Below, piece after piece: positions 1-6,900 of a DNA stretch of 17,378 nt. How positions within the stretch are numbered: the stretch's first letter is position 1; every line of letters starts with the position of its first letter. The notes below the pieces were generated by a model. That model saw nothing but the letters and a program-made list of their open reading frames with translations, was not told the DNA's origin and ran no database searches. Origin of the DNA: Alphaproteobacteria bacterium MarineAlpha9_Bin7 (lineage in GTDB: Bacteria > Pseudomonadota > Alphaproteobacteria > UBA7887); contig PTKD01000011.1 of the NCBI GenBank assembly GCA_002938115.1, positions 1 through 17,378 on the forward strand. Direction: 5' to 3'. A program made the translations under genes and the position numbers.

Positions 1-383
1 CGCGAGCGCTGGACCGAGTACTCTTGTGGGGACATTACGTGGTGCCACATTGGCACATCCGCAGTTTTCGTCTCGTCTACTGGAATATGTTCGGCAAGCC
101 AGAGACACCCCCTAAATACGGAATCTCTTTCCCGAACACCTGGTGGTACGATGAGGGAAAACACCAACTGCTATCGGTAAATAAGATAGTCGATGGTGAT
201 ATAAAGGACGCCACGCAAACTCAGTCAAGCAACATGGACGATCAGGAAGGTATACCGGAAACATCGCCTCCAGATGAACTCGCGAAAGCAGAGCGAGATA
301 CAATGGTGTATCTCGCTTCTCTTGGTATTATGATCGTTATCATAATGCTTTACTTGCGCCGTCGCGCCAAAAAATCAAGCTGA
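1..383 (+). CDS. yejA: Peptide ABC transporter substrate-binding protein, YejA-like (3' end only, membrane-anchored tail)
   Basis: This is the carboxy-terminal end of a family 5 solute-binding protein, which captures peptides in the periplasm and delivers them to YejBEF. The reading frame is open to the window edge (first full codon at base 3), so the TTG at 24 is internal and the real start lies outside. The residues LDRVLLWGHYVVPHWH and the later NTWWYDEGK resemble the end of E. coli YejA, and yejB, yejE and yejF follow directly. After that motif the protein continues for about 65 residues: an acidic, Ser/Pro/Glu-rich linker, a hydrophobic stretch of about 18 residues (bases 303-356) and a basic end (RRRAKKSS). 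This predicts a carboxy-terminal membrane anchor with its basic tail in the cytoplasm, unlike the usual soluble periplasmic form. Family assignment is firm; the anchor is a prediction. Confidence 0.85.
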   Translation, partial: RALDRVLLWGHYVVPHWHIRSFRLVYWNMFGKPETPPKYGISFPNTWWYDEGKHQLLSVNKIVDGDIKDATQTQSSNMDDQEGIPETSPPDELAKAERDTMVYLASLGIMIVIIMLYLRRRAKKSS

Positions 384-411
384 ACCATCCTGTAACCCAA
401 CGAGCTTTGCC

Positions 412-1512
412 ATGACCGCCTACCTCATCCGGCGGCTGTTATTGATCATCCCAACTTTGTTCGGGATAATGTTGATCAATTTTTTGGTCATTCAAGCTGC
501 ACCCGGCGGCCCGATTGAACAATTGATCTCCCGTTACACAGGCATAGGCGTAGAAGCCACCGCTCGCGTCTCAGGCAGCGACCAAACCGAAATTATCGGA
601 AATCGGCAATCAACAAGCGGTGGTGCCCTCACCAGCAAGTACCGAGGCGCCCAGGGACTCGACCCGGAATTCCTGCGAGAACTCGAAATTATGTATGGTT
701 TTGACAAGCCTGCGCACAAACGATTTCTTAAAATGCTTGGTGACTATATTCGTTTTGATTTTGGAGAAAGTTTCTTTCGCAATCAACGTGTGATTGATCT
801 CGTGTTGGAGAAGATGCCCGTCTCTATATCTCTAGGCCTTTGGACGACCCTACTTATCTATACGATTTCTATCCCACTCGGGATTCTAAAAGCCGTCCGA
901 GATGGCTCTAGATTTGATTTCTGGAGCTCCAGTGTAGTCGTAGTGGGGAATGCCATTCCAAGTTTTCTCTTCGCGATCCTTTTAATCGTAATTTTTGCCG
1001 GCGGACGATACCTCGATTGGTTCCCATTACGGGGCCTCACCTCGTCAGGATGGGAGGATCTTGGGTATTTCCAACGCGTCGTAGATTATTTTTGGCATCT
1101 GGCATTGCCTATTTTTTCTATGGTAATCGGTGGTTTTGCAGGACTCACTCTTCTGACCAAGAATTCATTCCTAGAAGAAATCAATAAACAATATGTAATA
1201 ACCGCTCGTGCCAAAGGATTGACAGAGCGTCGCGTACTGATAGGCCATGTGTTTCGAAATGCCATGTTGATCGTTATTGCTGGCTTCCCAAGCGCCTTTG
1301 TAAGCATTTTATTTACCGGCGCATTGTTGACTGAGATAATTTTTTCGCTAGATGGCCTTGGACTACTTGGTTTTGAAGCAGTAGTTAATCGTGACTATCC
1401 GGTCATGTTTGCATCCCTCTACTTCTTTACCCTATTGGGATTGGTAATGCAGCTAATTGGAGACCTCACATATACAATTATCGATCCTCGTATTGATTTT
1501 GAAGGTAGATAG
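412..1512 (+). CDS. yejB: Peptide ABC transporter permease YejB
   Basis: Inner-membrane permease of the YejABEF importer, one of two subunits that form the translocation channel. It has 366 residues, close to E. coli YejB (about 364). It starts with the family hallmark MTAYLIRRLLLIIPTLFGIM, a first membrane helix, followed by the INFLVIQAAPGGP segment. A periplasmic region up to about residue 125 precedes the binding-protein-dependent permease domain with several hydrophobic helices. The EAA loop that contacts the ATPase lies near residues 255-285 (TARAKGLTERRV, then HVFRNAM). The ending DPRIDFEGR matches the E. coli protein as I know it. It starts 28 bases after the yejA stop, without a strong Shine-Dalgarno. 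Confidence 0.95.
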   Translation: MTAYLIRRLLLIIPTLFGIMLINFLVIQAAPGGPIEQLISRYTGIGVEATARVSGSDQTEIIGNRQSTSGGALTSKYRGAQGLDPEFLRELEIMYGFDKPAHKRFLKMLGDYIRFDFGESFFRNQRVIDLVLEKMPVSISLGLWTTLLIYTISIPLGILKAVRDGSRFDFWSSSVVVVGNAIPSFLFAILLIVIFAGGRYLDWFPLRGLTSSGWEDLGYFQRVVDYFWHLALPIFSMVIGGFAGLTLLTKNSFLEEINKQYVITARAKGLTERRVLIGHVFRNAMLIVIAGFPSAFVSILFTGALLTEIIFSLDGLGLLGFEAVVNRDYPVMFASLYFFTLLGLVMQLIGDLTYTIIDPRIDFEGR

Positions 1513-1531
1513 GTTGGAGGTGACACGTGAT

Positions 1532-1551
1532 CTAACCTGTCTACAGGTTAG
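1532..1551 (+). other. Intercistronic hairpin between yejB and yejE
   Basis: A perfect inverted repeat: ctaacctg, loop tcta, caggttag (8-bp stem, 4-base loop). It fills much of the 54-base gap between yejB and yejE. No run of T follows, so it does not look like an intrinsic terminator. It could protect or demarcate the mRNA, or affect yejE translation. A strong Shine-Dalgarno-like ggaggtga at 1516-1523 lies just upstream but is not placed to serve yejE. Confidence 0.6.
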
Positions 1552-1566
1552 TTACCGGATGTACTA

Positions 1567-2625
1567 ATGATAGCAAAAAGAAGTACATATTTTTTTTGGA
1601 TTCCAATCACTCCAATAGTTCAACGGAGGCTAACAAGTTTTCGTCGCAACAGTCGTGGATTTTGGAGCCTATGGATCTTTCTCTTGCTTTTTGCGATTAG
1701 CTTGCCCGCGGAATTTATCGCAAATGACAAACCCTTGCTTATACGTTTTCAAGGTCATTACTACATGCCAGTGTTAGCTACATATCCAGAAACCACTTTT
1801 GGTGGCGATTTCGAGACGGAGACCGACTACCGCGATGCTTTCGTGCGTCAGTTGATCGAAGATGAAGGATGGATGTTGTGGCCAATTATTCCCTTTAGTT
1901 ACAACACCATTAACTATCATCTAGATCGTCCAGCACCATCGCCTCCAAATGGCAGCAACTGGTTGGGGACAGATGACCAGGCACGAGATGTTGTTGCCCG
2001 TCTGATTTATGGGTTCCGGATCTCCGTATTGTTCGGCCTAGTACTAACGTTTTTTGGATCCTTAATTGGAATTTGCATTGGCGCAATACAGGGATACTTT
2101 GGGGGCTGGATTGACCTGATCGGCCAGAGAATCATCGAGATTTGGTCTGGCTTGCCCATCCTTTATCTTTTGATCATTTTGGCGAGCGTAGTCGAACCCA
2201 ACTTCTGGTGGCTCCTTGGTCTCATGCTATTGTTTAGCTGGATGGGACTGGTTGGTGTGGTGCGAGCGGAATTTCTTCGCGCACGCAACTTCGATTTTGT
2301 ACGTGCCGCCCGAGCACTCGGCCTATCCGACTACAAAATTATGATCCGCCATGTTCTGCCAAACGCAATGGTATCTACGTTGACGTTTCTACCGTTTATT
2401 TTAACAGGCTCCGTGACGATACTTACGTCTTTAGATTTTCTTGGATTTGGGCTCCCGCCTGGTTCCCCATCCCTCGGTGAGTTGCTTAATCAAGGGAAAA
2501 ATAATTTGCAGGCCCCTTGGCTCGGCTTCTCTAGTTTCTTCTTGCTGTCACTCATGTTGTCACTGCTAGTGTTCATCGGAGAAGCTGTCCGTGATGCTTT
2601 TGATCCACGGAAATCCCTGGTCTAG
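1567..2625 (+). CDS. yejE: Peptide ABC transporter permease YejE
   Basis: Second inner-membrane permease of the YejABEF peptide importer, 352 residues against about 341 in E. coli. The amino-terminal third carries strong YejE hallmarks: RRNSRGFWSLWIFLLLF (cytoplasmic segment into helix 1), then AEFIANDKPLLIRFQGHYY and the conserved PSPPNGSNWLGTDDQARD before the permease core. Multiple hydrophobic helices follow, and the EAA loop that docks on YejF is near residues 234-268 (RAARALGLSDYKI, then HVLPNAM). The ending EAVRDAFDPRK is typical. The ATG at 1567 has no convincing Shine-Dalgarno and follows a strong hairpin, so its translation may depend on the upstream gene. An in-frame stop at 1549-1551 leaves little room for an earlier start. 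Confidence 0.95.
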   Translation: MIAKRSTYFFWIPITPIVQRRLTSFRRNSRGFWSLWIFLLLFAISLPAEFIANDKPLLIRFQGHYYMPVLATYPETTFGGDFETETDYRDAFVRQLIEDEGWMLWPIIPFSYNTINYHLDRPAPSPPNGSNWLGTDDQARDVVARLIYGFRISVLFGLVLTFFGSLIGICIGAIQGYFGGWIDLIGQRIIEIWSGLPILYLLIILASVVEPNFWWLLGLMLLFSWMGLVGVVRAEFLRARNFDFVRAARALGLSDYKIMIRHVLPNAMVSTLTFLPFILTGSVTILTSLDFLGFGLPPGSPSLGELLNQGKNNLQAPWLGFSSFFLLSLMLSLLVFIGEAVRDAFDPRKSLV

Positions 2626-2642
2626 AGGCGACGGACACAGTC

Positions 2643-4265
2643 ATGACCCTTCTAGAAGTCCGTGATCTTGCCGTTGAATTCCATGTTGAGGGAAACCAAA
2701 TTAAGGCAGTGCGGGACGTCACCTTCGACATCAACCCAGGAGAAACTGTCGCCCTGGTAGGTGAGTCTGGTTCAGGAAAGTCCGTGACCGCCTTATCCAT
2801 CCTGCAGCTACTTCCGTACCCACGTGCCCGTCATCCACGGGGCAGCATTCAATTCGACAATATGGAGATACTAGGCTCGTCCCAATCAGACATGCAACGG
2901 ATACGTGGTGATAGGATTTCAATGATTTTCCAAGAGCCAATGACGTCTCTAAATCCGCTCCACACCATAGAAAAACAAATAAATGAAACACTAATACTTC
3001 ACAAGGGACTTACCCGCAGGCAGGCGCGCGCACGTACACTTGAGCTTCTTAAAATGGTGCGTCTACCAGAGGCAACGTCCCGACTTACCGCCTGGCCTCA
3101 TCAACTCTCCGGAGGACAACGCCAAAGGGTAATGATTGCGATGGCGTTGGCTAATGAACCAGATCTCCTTATTGCAGATGAACCGACGACGGCACTCGAT
3201 GTGACAATCCAAGCTCAGATATTGTCACTCCTACGAGATCTTCAGCGTGAACTGAAAATGGCAATGCTGTTGATTACCCACGATCTGACAATCGTGCGAA
3301 ATATCGCACATCGAGTCTGTGTAATGACCCAGGGACAACTAGTTGAGGGAGGCACCGTTCAAGACGTATTAAACAAGCCAGAACACGCATATACAAAAAA
3401 GTTGCTCGCAGCAAAGCCGCAGGGCACGCCACCAACTGACGATACCTCCCGGCCCATAGTGACGAAATCAAAGAATTTAAAAGTCTGGTTCCCGATACGG
3501 CATGGCATCTTACGCCGCACTGTCGGTCACGTACGAGCAGTGGAAGATATAACAATTTCCATCCGCGAAGGTGAGACACTTGGTGTGGTGGGAGAGTCGG
3601 GGTCGGGCAAGACCACGCTTGGCCTGGCGTTGCTACGTCTAGTGCCTAGCTCAGGTTACATCCAATTTGGTAACGACAAAATCCAGGGTTGGAGTAACCA
3701 AAAGTTGCGGCCACTCCGACGTCAAATGCAGATTGTTTTCCAGGACCCCTTCAGCTCATTAAGTCCTCGTATGTCAGTGCGTGAAATTGTGGAAGAGGGA
3801 CTGACAGTTCATGGCCTCGGCGGCGGAGTTTCTTCGCGACGCCAATTGGTGAGTGACATGCTTGAGGAAGTCGGCTTGAACCCGGACGAAATGGATCGCT
3901 ATCCTCACGAGTTTTCTGGCGGACAGCGGCAGAGAATTTCAATCGCGCGGGCGATGATGCTCAAACCCCGCTTTCTGGTTCTTGACGAACCTACTTCAGC
4001 ACTTGATCTCTCAGTGCAGGCGCAAATTGTCGACTTACTACGGGCACTACAAATTAGATATCGGTTATCATATTTTTTCATTAGCCACGATCTGCGTGTG
4101 ATCCGAGCCCTTGCCAACCAAGTATTGGTCATGAAAGATGGAATCGCTGTGGAGCACGGAGCCGCATCAGAAATATTCTCTGCACCGAAGACCGATTATA
4201 CAAAAACTTTGATCGCCGCCGCGTTTGAAATTGAAACATTTAAAACCGAAACTATCTCGATGTAA
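2643..4265 (+). CDS. yejF: Peptide ABC transporter ATPase YejF (fused double nucleotide-binding protein)
   Basis: Cytoplasmic ATPase that powers the YejBE channel. Both nucleotide-binding domains are on one 540-residue chain (E. coli YejF is about 529). Domain 1: Walker A GESGSGKS at 40-47, Q-loop Q97, signature LSGGQ 155-159, Walker B LLIADE 175-180, switch histidine H213. Domain 2: Walker A GESGSGKT 317-324, Q-loop Q367, signature FSGGQ 424-428, Walker B FLVLDEP 444-450, switch H482. Every catalytic motif is present in both halves, so both sites should hydrolyse ATP. A short oligopeptide-transporter type linker (EHAYTKKLLAAKP) ends domain 1. The gene starts 17 bases after yejE and runs to 8 bases before the next gene, consistent with one operon. 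Confidence 0.95.
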   Translation: MTLLEVRDLAVEFHVEGNQIKAVRDVTFDINPGETVALVGESGSGKSVTALSILQLLPYPRARHPRGSIQFDNMEILGSSQSDMQRIRGDRISMIFQEPMTSLNPLHTIEKQINETLILHKGLTRRQARARTLELLKMVRLPEATSRLTAWPHQLSGGQRQRVMIAMALANEPDLLIADEPTTALDVTIQAQILSLLRDLQRELKMAMLLITHDLTIVRNIAHRVCVMTQGQLVEGGTVQDVLNKPEHAYTKKLLAAKPQGTPPTDDTSRPIVTKSKNLKVWFPIRHGILRRTVGHVRAVEDITISIREGETLGVVGESGSGKTTLGLALLRLVPSSGYIQFGNDKIQGWSNQKLRPLRRQMQIVFQDPFSSLSPRMSVREIVEEGLTVHGLGGGVSSRRQLVSDMLEEVGLNPDEMDRYPHEFSGGQRQRISIARAMMLKPRFLVLDEPTSALDLSVQAQIVDLLRALQIRYRLSYFFISHDLRVIRALANQVLVMKDGIAVEHGAASEIFSAPKTDYTKTLIAAAFEIETFKTETISM

Positions 4266-4273
4266 GGCAATCG

Positions 4274-5203
4274 ATGTCCATCTTGTTTATCAGCAAAGCA
4301 GATAGCCCTACTGAATGGCAGCAAGCGCTGGCTTCCCTGGACCCTGAAATTGGTTTTCAAGTCTGGCCAGATTCGGGGAAACCAGAAGATATAGAGGTTG
4401 CACTGGTTTGGAAGCACCCCCCCGGAGCACTTTTAGGATTACCTAATCTAAAACTTATCCAGTCATTGGGGGCCGGTGTTGATCACATATTCATGGATCC
4501 CAGGTTACCAAAGAATGTGCCAATTGCACGCTTAGTAGACGCGGAACTGACTCGGCAAATGGTTGAATACGTGGTGCTTGCGGTGCTCAGTCGTCACCGT
4601 CGGCTTGATTTAATACGAGGAGCACAACTTTTACGTAATTGGCAGGTTATTCCACCGGTGCCAATTAGTTGTAGTCGTGTTGGCATACTAGGATTTGGGG
4701 AAATTGGGCGCGCGACCGGCAACATCTTGGTAAAACTTGGCTTCAAAGTCGCCTCTTGGACACGCACTCCACATACCGTTGGAGCCGTTACCTCCTACCA
4801 CGGACCGGAAGGGTTCACTTCACTCCTACAAACAAGCGATATTTTGATCTGTTTATTGCCATTAACAGCTAAAACGCGTGGCCTACTGAATGCAGAGGCT
4901 TTTGCAACTCTTCCGACTGACGCATATGTGATAAACGTCGCCAGAGGCGCGCATCTGATCGAACAGGATTTACTCGCGGCAATCGATAACGGCCATCTCT
5001 CAGGAGCCTGGCTTGACGTATTTGATGCCGAACCTTTGCCATCAAATCATCCCTTCTGGGCCCACCCTAAAATAGTTGTGACCCCGCACCTAGCAGGGCT
5101 CACTGTCGCCTCAAGTGCTGCCTCTCAGGTGATCCACAACTTGCGGCTAGTACGCATTGGAAAAACACCACAAAATTTAGTTGACCCAACCGTCGGCTAC
5201 TAA
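4274..5203 (+). CDS. ghrA: Glyoxylate/hydroxypyruvate reductase A-like 2-hydroxyacid dehydrogenase
   Basis: A cytosolic NAD(P)H-dependent D-2-hydroxyacid dehydrogenase of 309 residues (E. coli GhrA about 312). GhrA enzymes reduce glyoxylate to glycolate and hydroxypyruvate to D-glycerate. Visible motifs: substrate-loop LGAGVDH at 65-71, dinucleotide-binding GFGEIG at 140-145, catalytic Arg224 in NVARGAHL, Glu253 in DVFDAEPLP, and His272 in VTPHLAGLT. The ATG has a Shine-Dalgarno (aagg, 4264-4267) overlapping the yejF stop, so co-expression with yejBEF is likely. The link to peptide uptake is not explained by the known functions. The exact substrate cannot be read from sequence, and other members of the family (phosphoglycerate or lactate dehydrogenase-like) are less likely given the short length and GhrA-like pattern. 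Confidence 0.82.
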   Translation: MSILFISKADSPTEWQQALASLDPEIGFQVWPDSGKPEDIEVALVWKHPPGALLGLPNLKLIQSLGAGVDHIFMDPRLPKNVPIARLVDAELTRQMVEYVVLAVLSRHRRLDLIRGAQLLRNWQVIPPVPISCSRVGILGFGEIGRATGNILVKLGFKVASWTRTPHTVGAVTSYHGPEGFTSLLQTSDILICLLPLTAKTRGLLNAEAFATLPTDAYVINVARGAHLIEQDLLAAIDNGHLSGAWLDVFDAEPLPSNHPFWAHPKIVVTPHLAGLTVASSAASQVIHNLRLVRIGKTPQNLVDPTVGY

Positions 5204-5246
5204 GACCAATATTTCCAGTCATATCGAATCCCAAGTTTCGACATAG

Positions 5247-6650
5247 TCAGAGAATTTTGTGGTAACGATCTGTAAGCATGGCATCGAGCGCTCTAATCGC
5301 AAATGCCTCGCCTCCCTGTGACCGACCTGGCCGATCTATTCGGTTCCAACCCATGATGTCGAAATGAGCCCAAGACTGATCGTCCGAAACAAACTCCTTC
5401 AGAAACAGCGCGGCACCAATCGCGCCCGCATAACGATGACGAGAAATATTATTAAGATCTGCCACGGAACTCTCGAGATCATCTTTATAGTCATCCCACA
5501 GCGGTAACCGCCATAACGGGTCCTGGTGAGTCTGTGCATAATTGCTAAGTTCCGACGCCAGTGCTTCATCGTTTGTAAACATTGCAGCGATGTCCGTGCC
5601 CACCGCCACTCGAGCTGCGCCGGTAAGAGTCGCAATATCGATAATGAGTTCAGGAGTTTCAGCAGTAGCCTCTGCCAGGGCATCACAAAGAACCAGCCTC
5701 CCCTCGGCATCCGTGTTGCCGACTTCAACTGTTTTACCACTCCGGGTTGAGATTATATCGCCCGGTCGAAACGCATGGCCTGAAATGCTATTCTCAACCG
5801 CGGGGATCAACACTCGGAGCTGGACCGCCAATTGCTGCTCCATCACAGACTGTGCTAGAGCGAGAACATGAGCAGCTCCACCCATATCCTTCTTCATCAA
5901 CAACATATTGTCGGCTGGCTTTATGTCGAGACCACCAGAATCAAAACACACACCCTTACCGATTAGCGTGACCTTCGGGGCCTCAGACGACCCCCAGCGC
6001 AAATCAATCAACCGAGGAAGACGTGCACTACCCTGACCAACTGCAAAAATCGTCGGATAACCCTGCTGTATCAGATCCTCTCCGGAAATCACCGTCATGG
6101 CCGCTCCACCGACGCCAGCAATTTCCTCAGCAACCATCGCAAGTTCAGACGGCCCCATATCGTTGGCTGGGGTGTTGATTAGATCCCGCACTAAATAAGT
6201 AGCACTTGCCAATCGACGTGCCTCCGATAGAACGTCTTTGTCCTCCACCACTAGTTGTGCAGGTGGCCGCCTTGCTTCCTTGTATCGCGTGAACTGATAC
6301 GCGCCCAGAGCCCAACCAAGCGGAAGACCGCCATTAGCAGTCACATCAGGGCAACAACCATCCAACACGTACGTGCCCTGCGGGAGCTGAAACGGCAACC
6401 GAGCCAAACTCCACAAATCCGGTGCCTTACCGGTGCCTACCACAATGCGGTCTAGTTTGCCGTCTGGCCGTGGGATTAGACATGTTTCCCCTGACTTGGG
6501 AAGAAACTGGATGCTATCGAGCCAGGTATTGGTATAGGACCCCGCTCCTGCGCGCCAATCCTGCCACGTTTCTTCCTCGGCGAGGACAATAGGGATCGCG
6601 TCGTGATTTTCGCCCGTGCCCGCGATCAAGCTAAAGGTCGGTTCAGTCAT
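5247..6650 (-). CDS. Leucyl aminopeptidase family protein (peptidase M17)
   Basis: A two-metal cytosolic aminopeptidase of 467 residues that removes amino-terminal residues from peptides; related to PepA/PepB, but shorter than typical PepA (about 500). The amino-terminal domain (1-130) is divergent; the catalytic domain is clear. GKGVCFDSGGLDIK (231-244) holds metal ligands K232 and D237 and catalytic K244; D255 lies in KKDMGG; NTDAEGR (312-318) holds D314, E316 and catalytic R318. YAGAIGAALFLKEF and the following WAHFDIMGW are the usual closing motifs. I chose the ATG at 6650 (MTEPTFSL), preceded by GGAG about 11 bases away. Longer forms starting at 6800 would translate the tRNA-Ser gene and are artefacts. 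It lies 46 bases downstream of the tRNA and converges on ghrA. It could recycle imported peptides, but that is inference. Confidence 0.9.
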   Translation of the reverse strand: MTEPTFSLIAGTGENHDAIPIVLAEEETWQDWRAGAGSYTNTWLDSIQFLPKSGETCLIPRPDGKLDRIVVGTGKAPDLWSLARLPFQLPQGTYVLDGCCPDVTANGGLPLGWALGAYQFTRYKEARRPPAQLVVEDKDVLSEARRLASATYLVRDLINTPANDMGPSELAMVAEEIAGVGGAAMTVISGEDLIQQGYPTIFAVGQGSARLPRLIDLRWGSSEAPKVTLIGKGVCFDSGGLDIKPADNMLLMKKDMGGAAHVLALAQSVMEQQLAVQLRVLIPAVENSISGHAFRPGDIISTRSGKTVEVGNTDAEGRLVLCDALAEATAETPELIIDIATLTGAARVAVGTDIAAMFTNDEALASELSNYAQTHQDPLWRLPLWDDYKDDLESSVADLNNISRHRYAGAIGAALFLKEFVSDDQSWAHFDIMGWNRIDRPGRSQGGEAFAIRALDAMLTDRYHKIL

Positions 6651-6696
6651 AAATTCTGATTCTCCATCACACATATGGCGGTGCGTATAGCAAATC

Positions 6697-6786
6697 TGGC
6701 GGAGGGAGTGGGATTCGAACCCACGGTACGCGTAAACGCACACACGCTTTCCAAGCGTGCGCCTTAAGCCGCTCGGCCACCCCTCC
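6697..6786 (-). tRNA. tRNA-Ser (anticodon GGA)
   Basis: A 90-base class II tRNA with a long variable arm, read on the minus strand from GGAGGGG (7-base acceptor arm) to TCCCTCC, then discriminator G and an encoded CCA. The D-arm begins GCCGAGC. The anticodon arm is CACGC, loop TTGGAAA, GCGTG, giving anticodon GGA, which reads serine codons UCC and UCU. The T-arm GTGGG-TTCGAAT-CCCAC is perfect. The variable arm can fold on GCGT/ACGC. It lies between lepA (upstream, after a probable weak terminator) and the M17 peptidase (downstream). I see no strong promoter in the 114-base gap after lepA. Confidence 0.97.
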
Positions 6787-6870
6787 AAACTCCGCCACAA
6801 AATACGGCCTTAATGGTGGCCTTGGAACAGCTTTCTCGCGGCGGTTGTGGCTACACCCGTCAATTCTCAC

Positions 6871-6889
6871 AAAAATCCCAACTTTGGGA
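6871..6889 (-). terminator. Weak intrinsic terminator after lepA
   Basis: On the minus strand a 5-bp stem (TCCCA, loop AAGT, TGGGA) is followed immediately by TTTTT, beginning 11 bases after the lepA stop codon. Position and T-run fit an intrinsic terminator. The stem is short, so read-through into the tRNA-Ser gene is likely. Confidence 0.45.
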
Positions 6890-6900
6890 AGTCCGTTCCG

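Noticed and set aside
5204..5246. Inverted repeat TCGAA/TTCGA (5224-5228, 5237-5241) between the convergent genes as a bidirectional terminator
   Set aside because: The stem is only 5 bp with an 8-base loop and no T-run on either strand; I would not call a terminator.
6667..6870. Minus-strand ORF containing GGVAERLKAHAWKACVRL, WVRIPLPP
   Set aside because: It is a translation of the tRNA-Ser gene, a well-known source of false proteins. The same applies to the first 50 codons of the longer peptidase frame (6651-6800).
6787..6870. TTGACG near the lepA 3' end (minus strand) as -35 of a tRNA-Ser promoter
   Set aside because: No credible -10 hexamer stands 16-18 bases downstream; the other option (TTCCAA with TATTTT) matches consensus too poorly.
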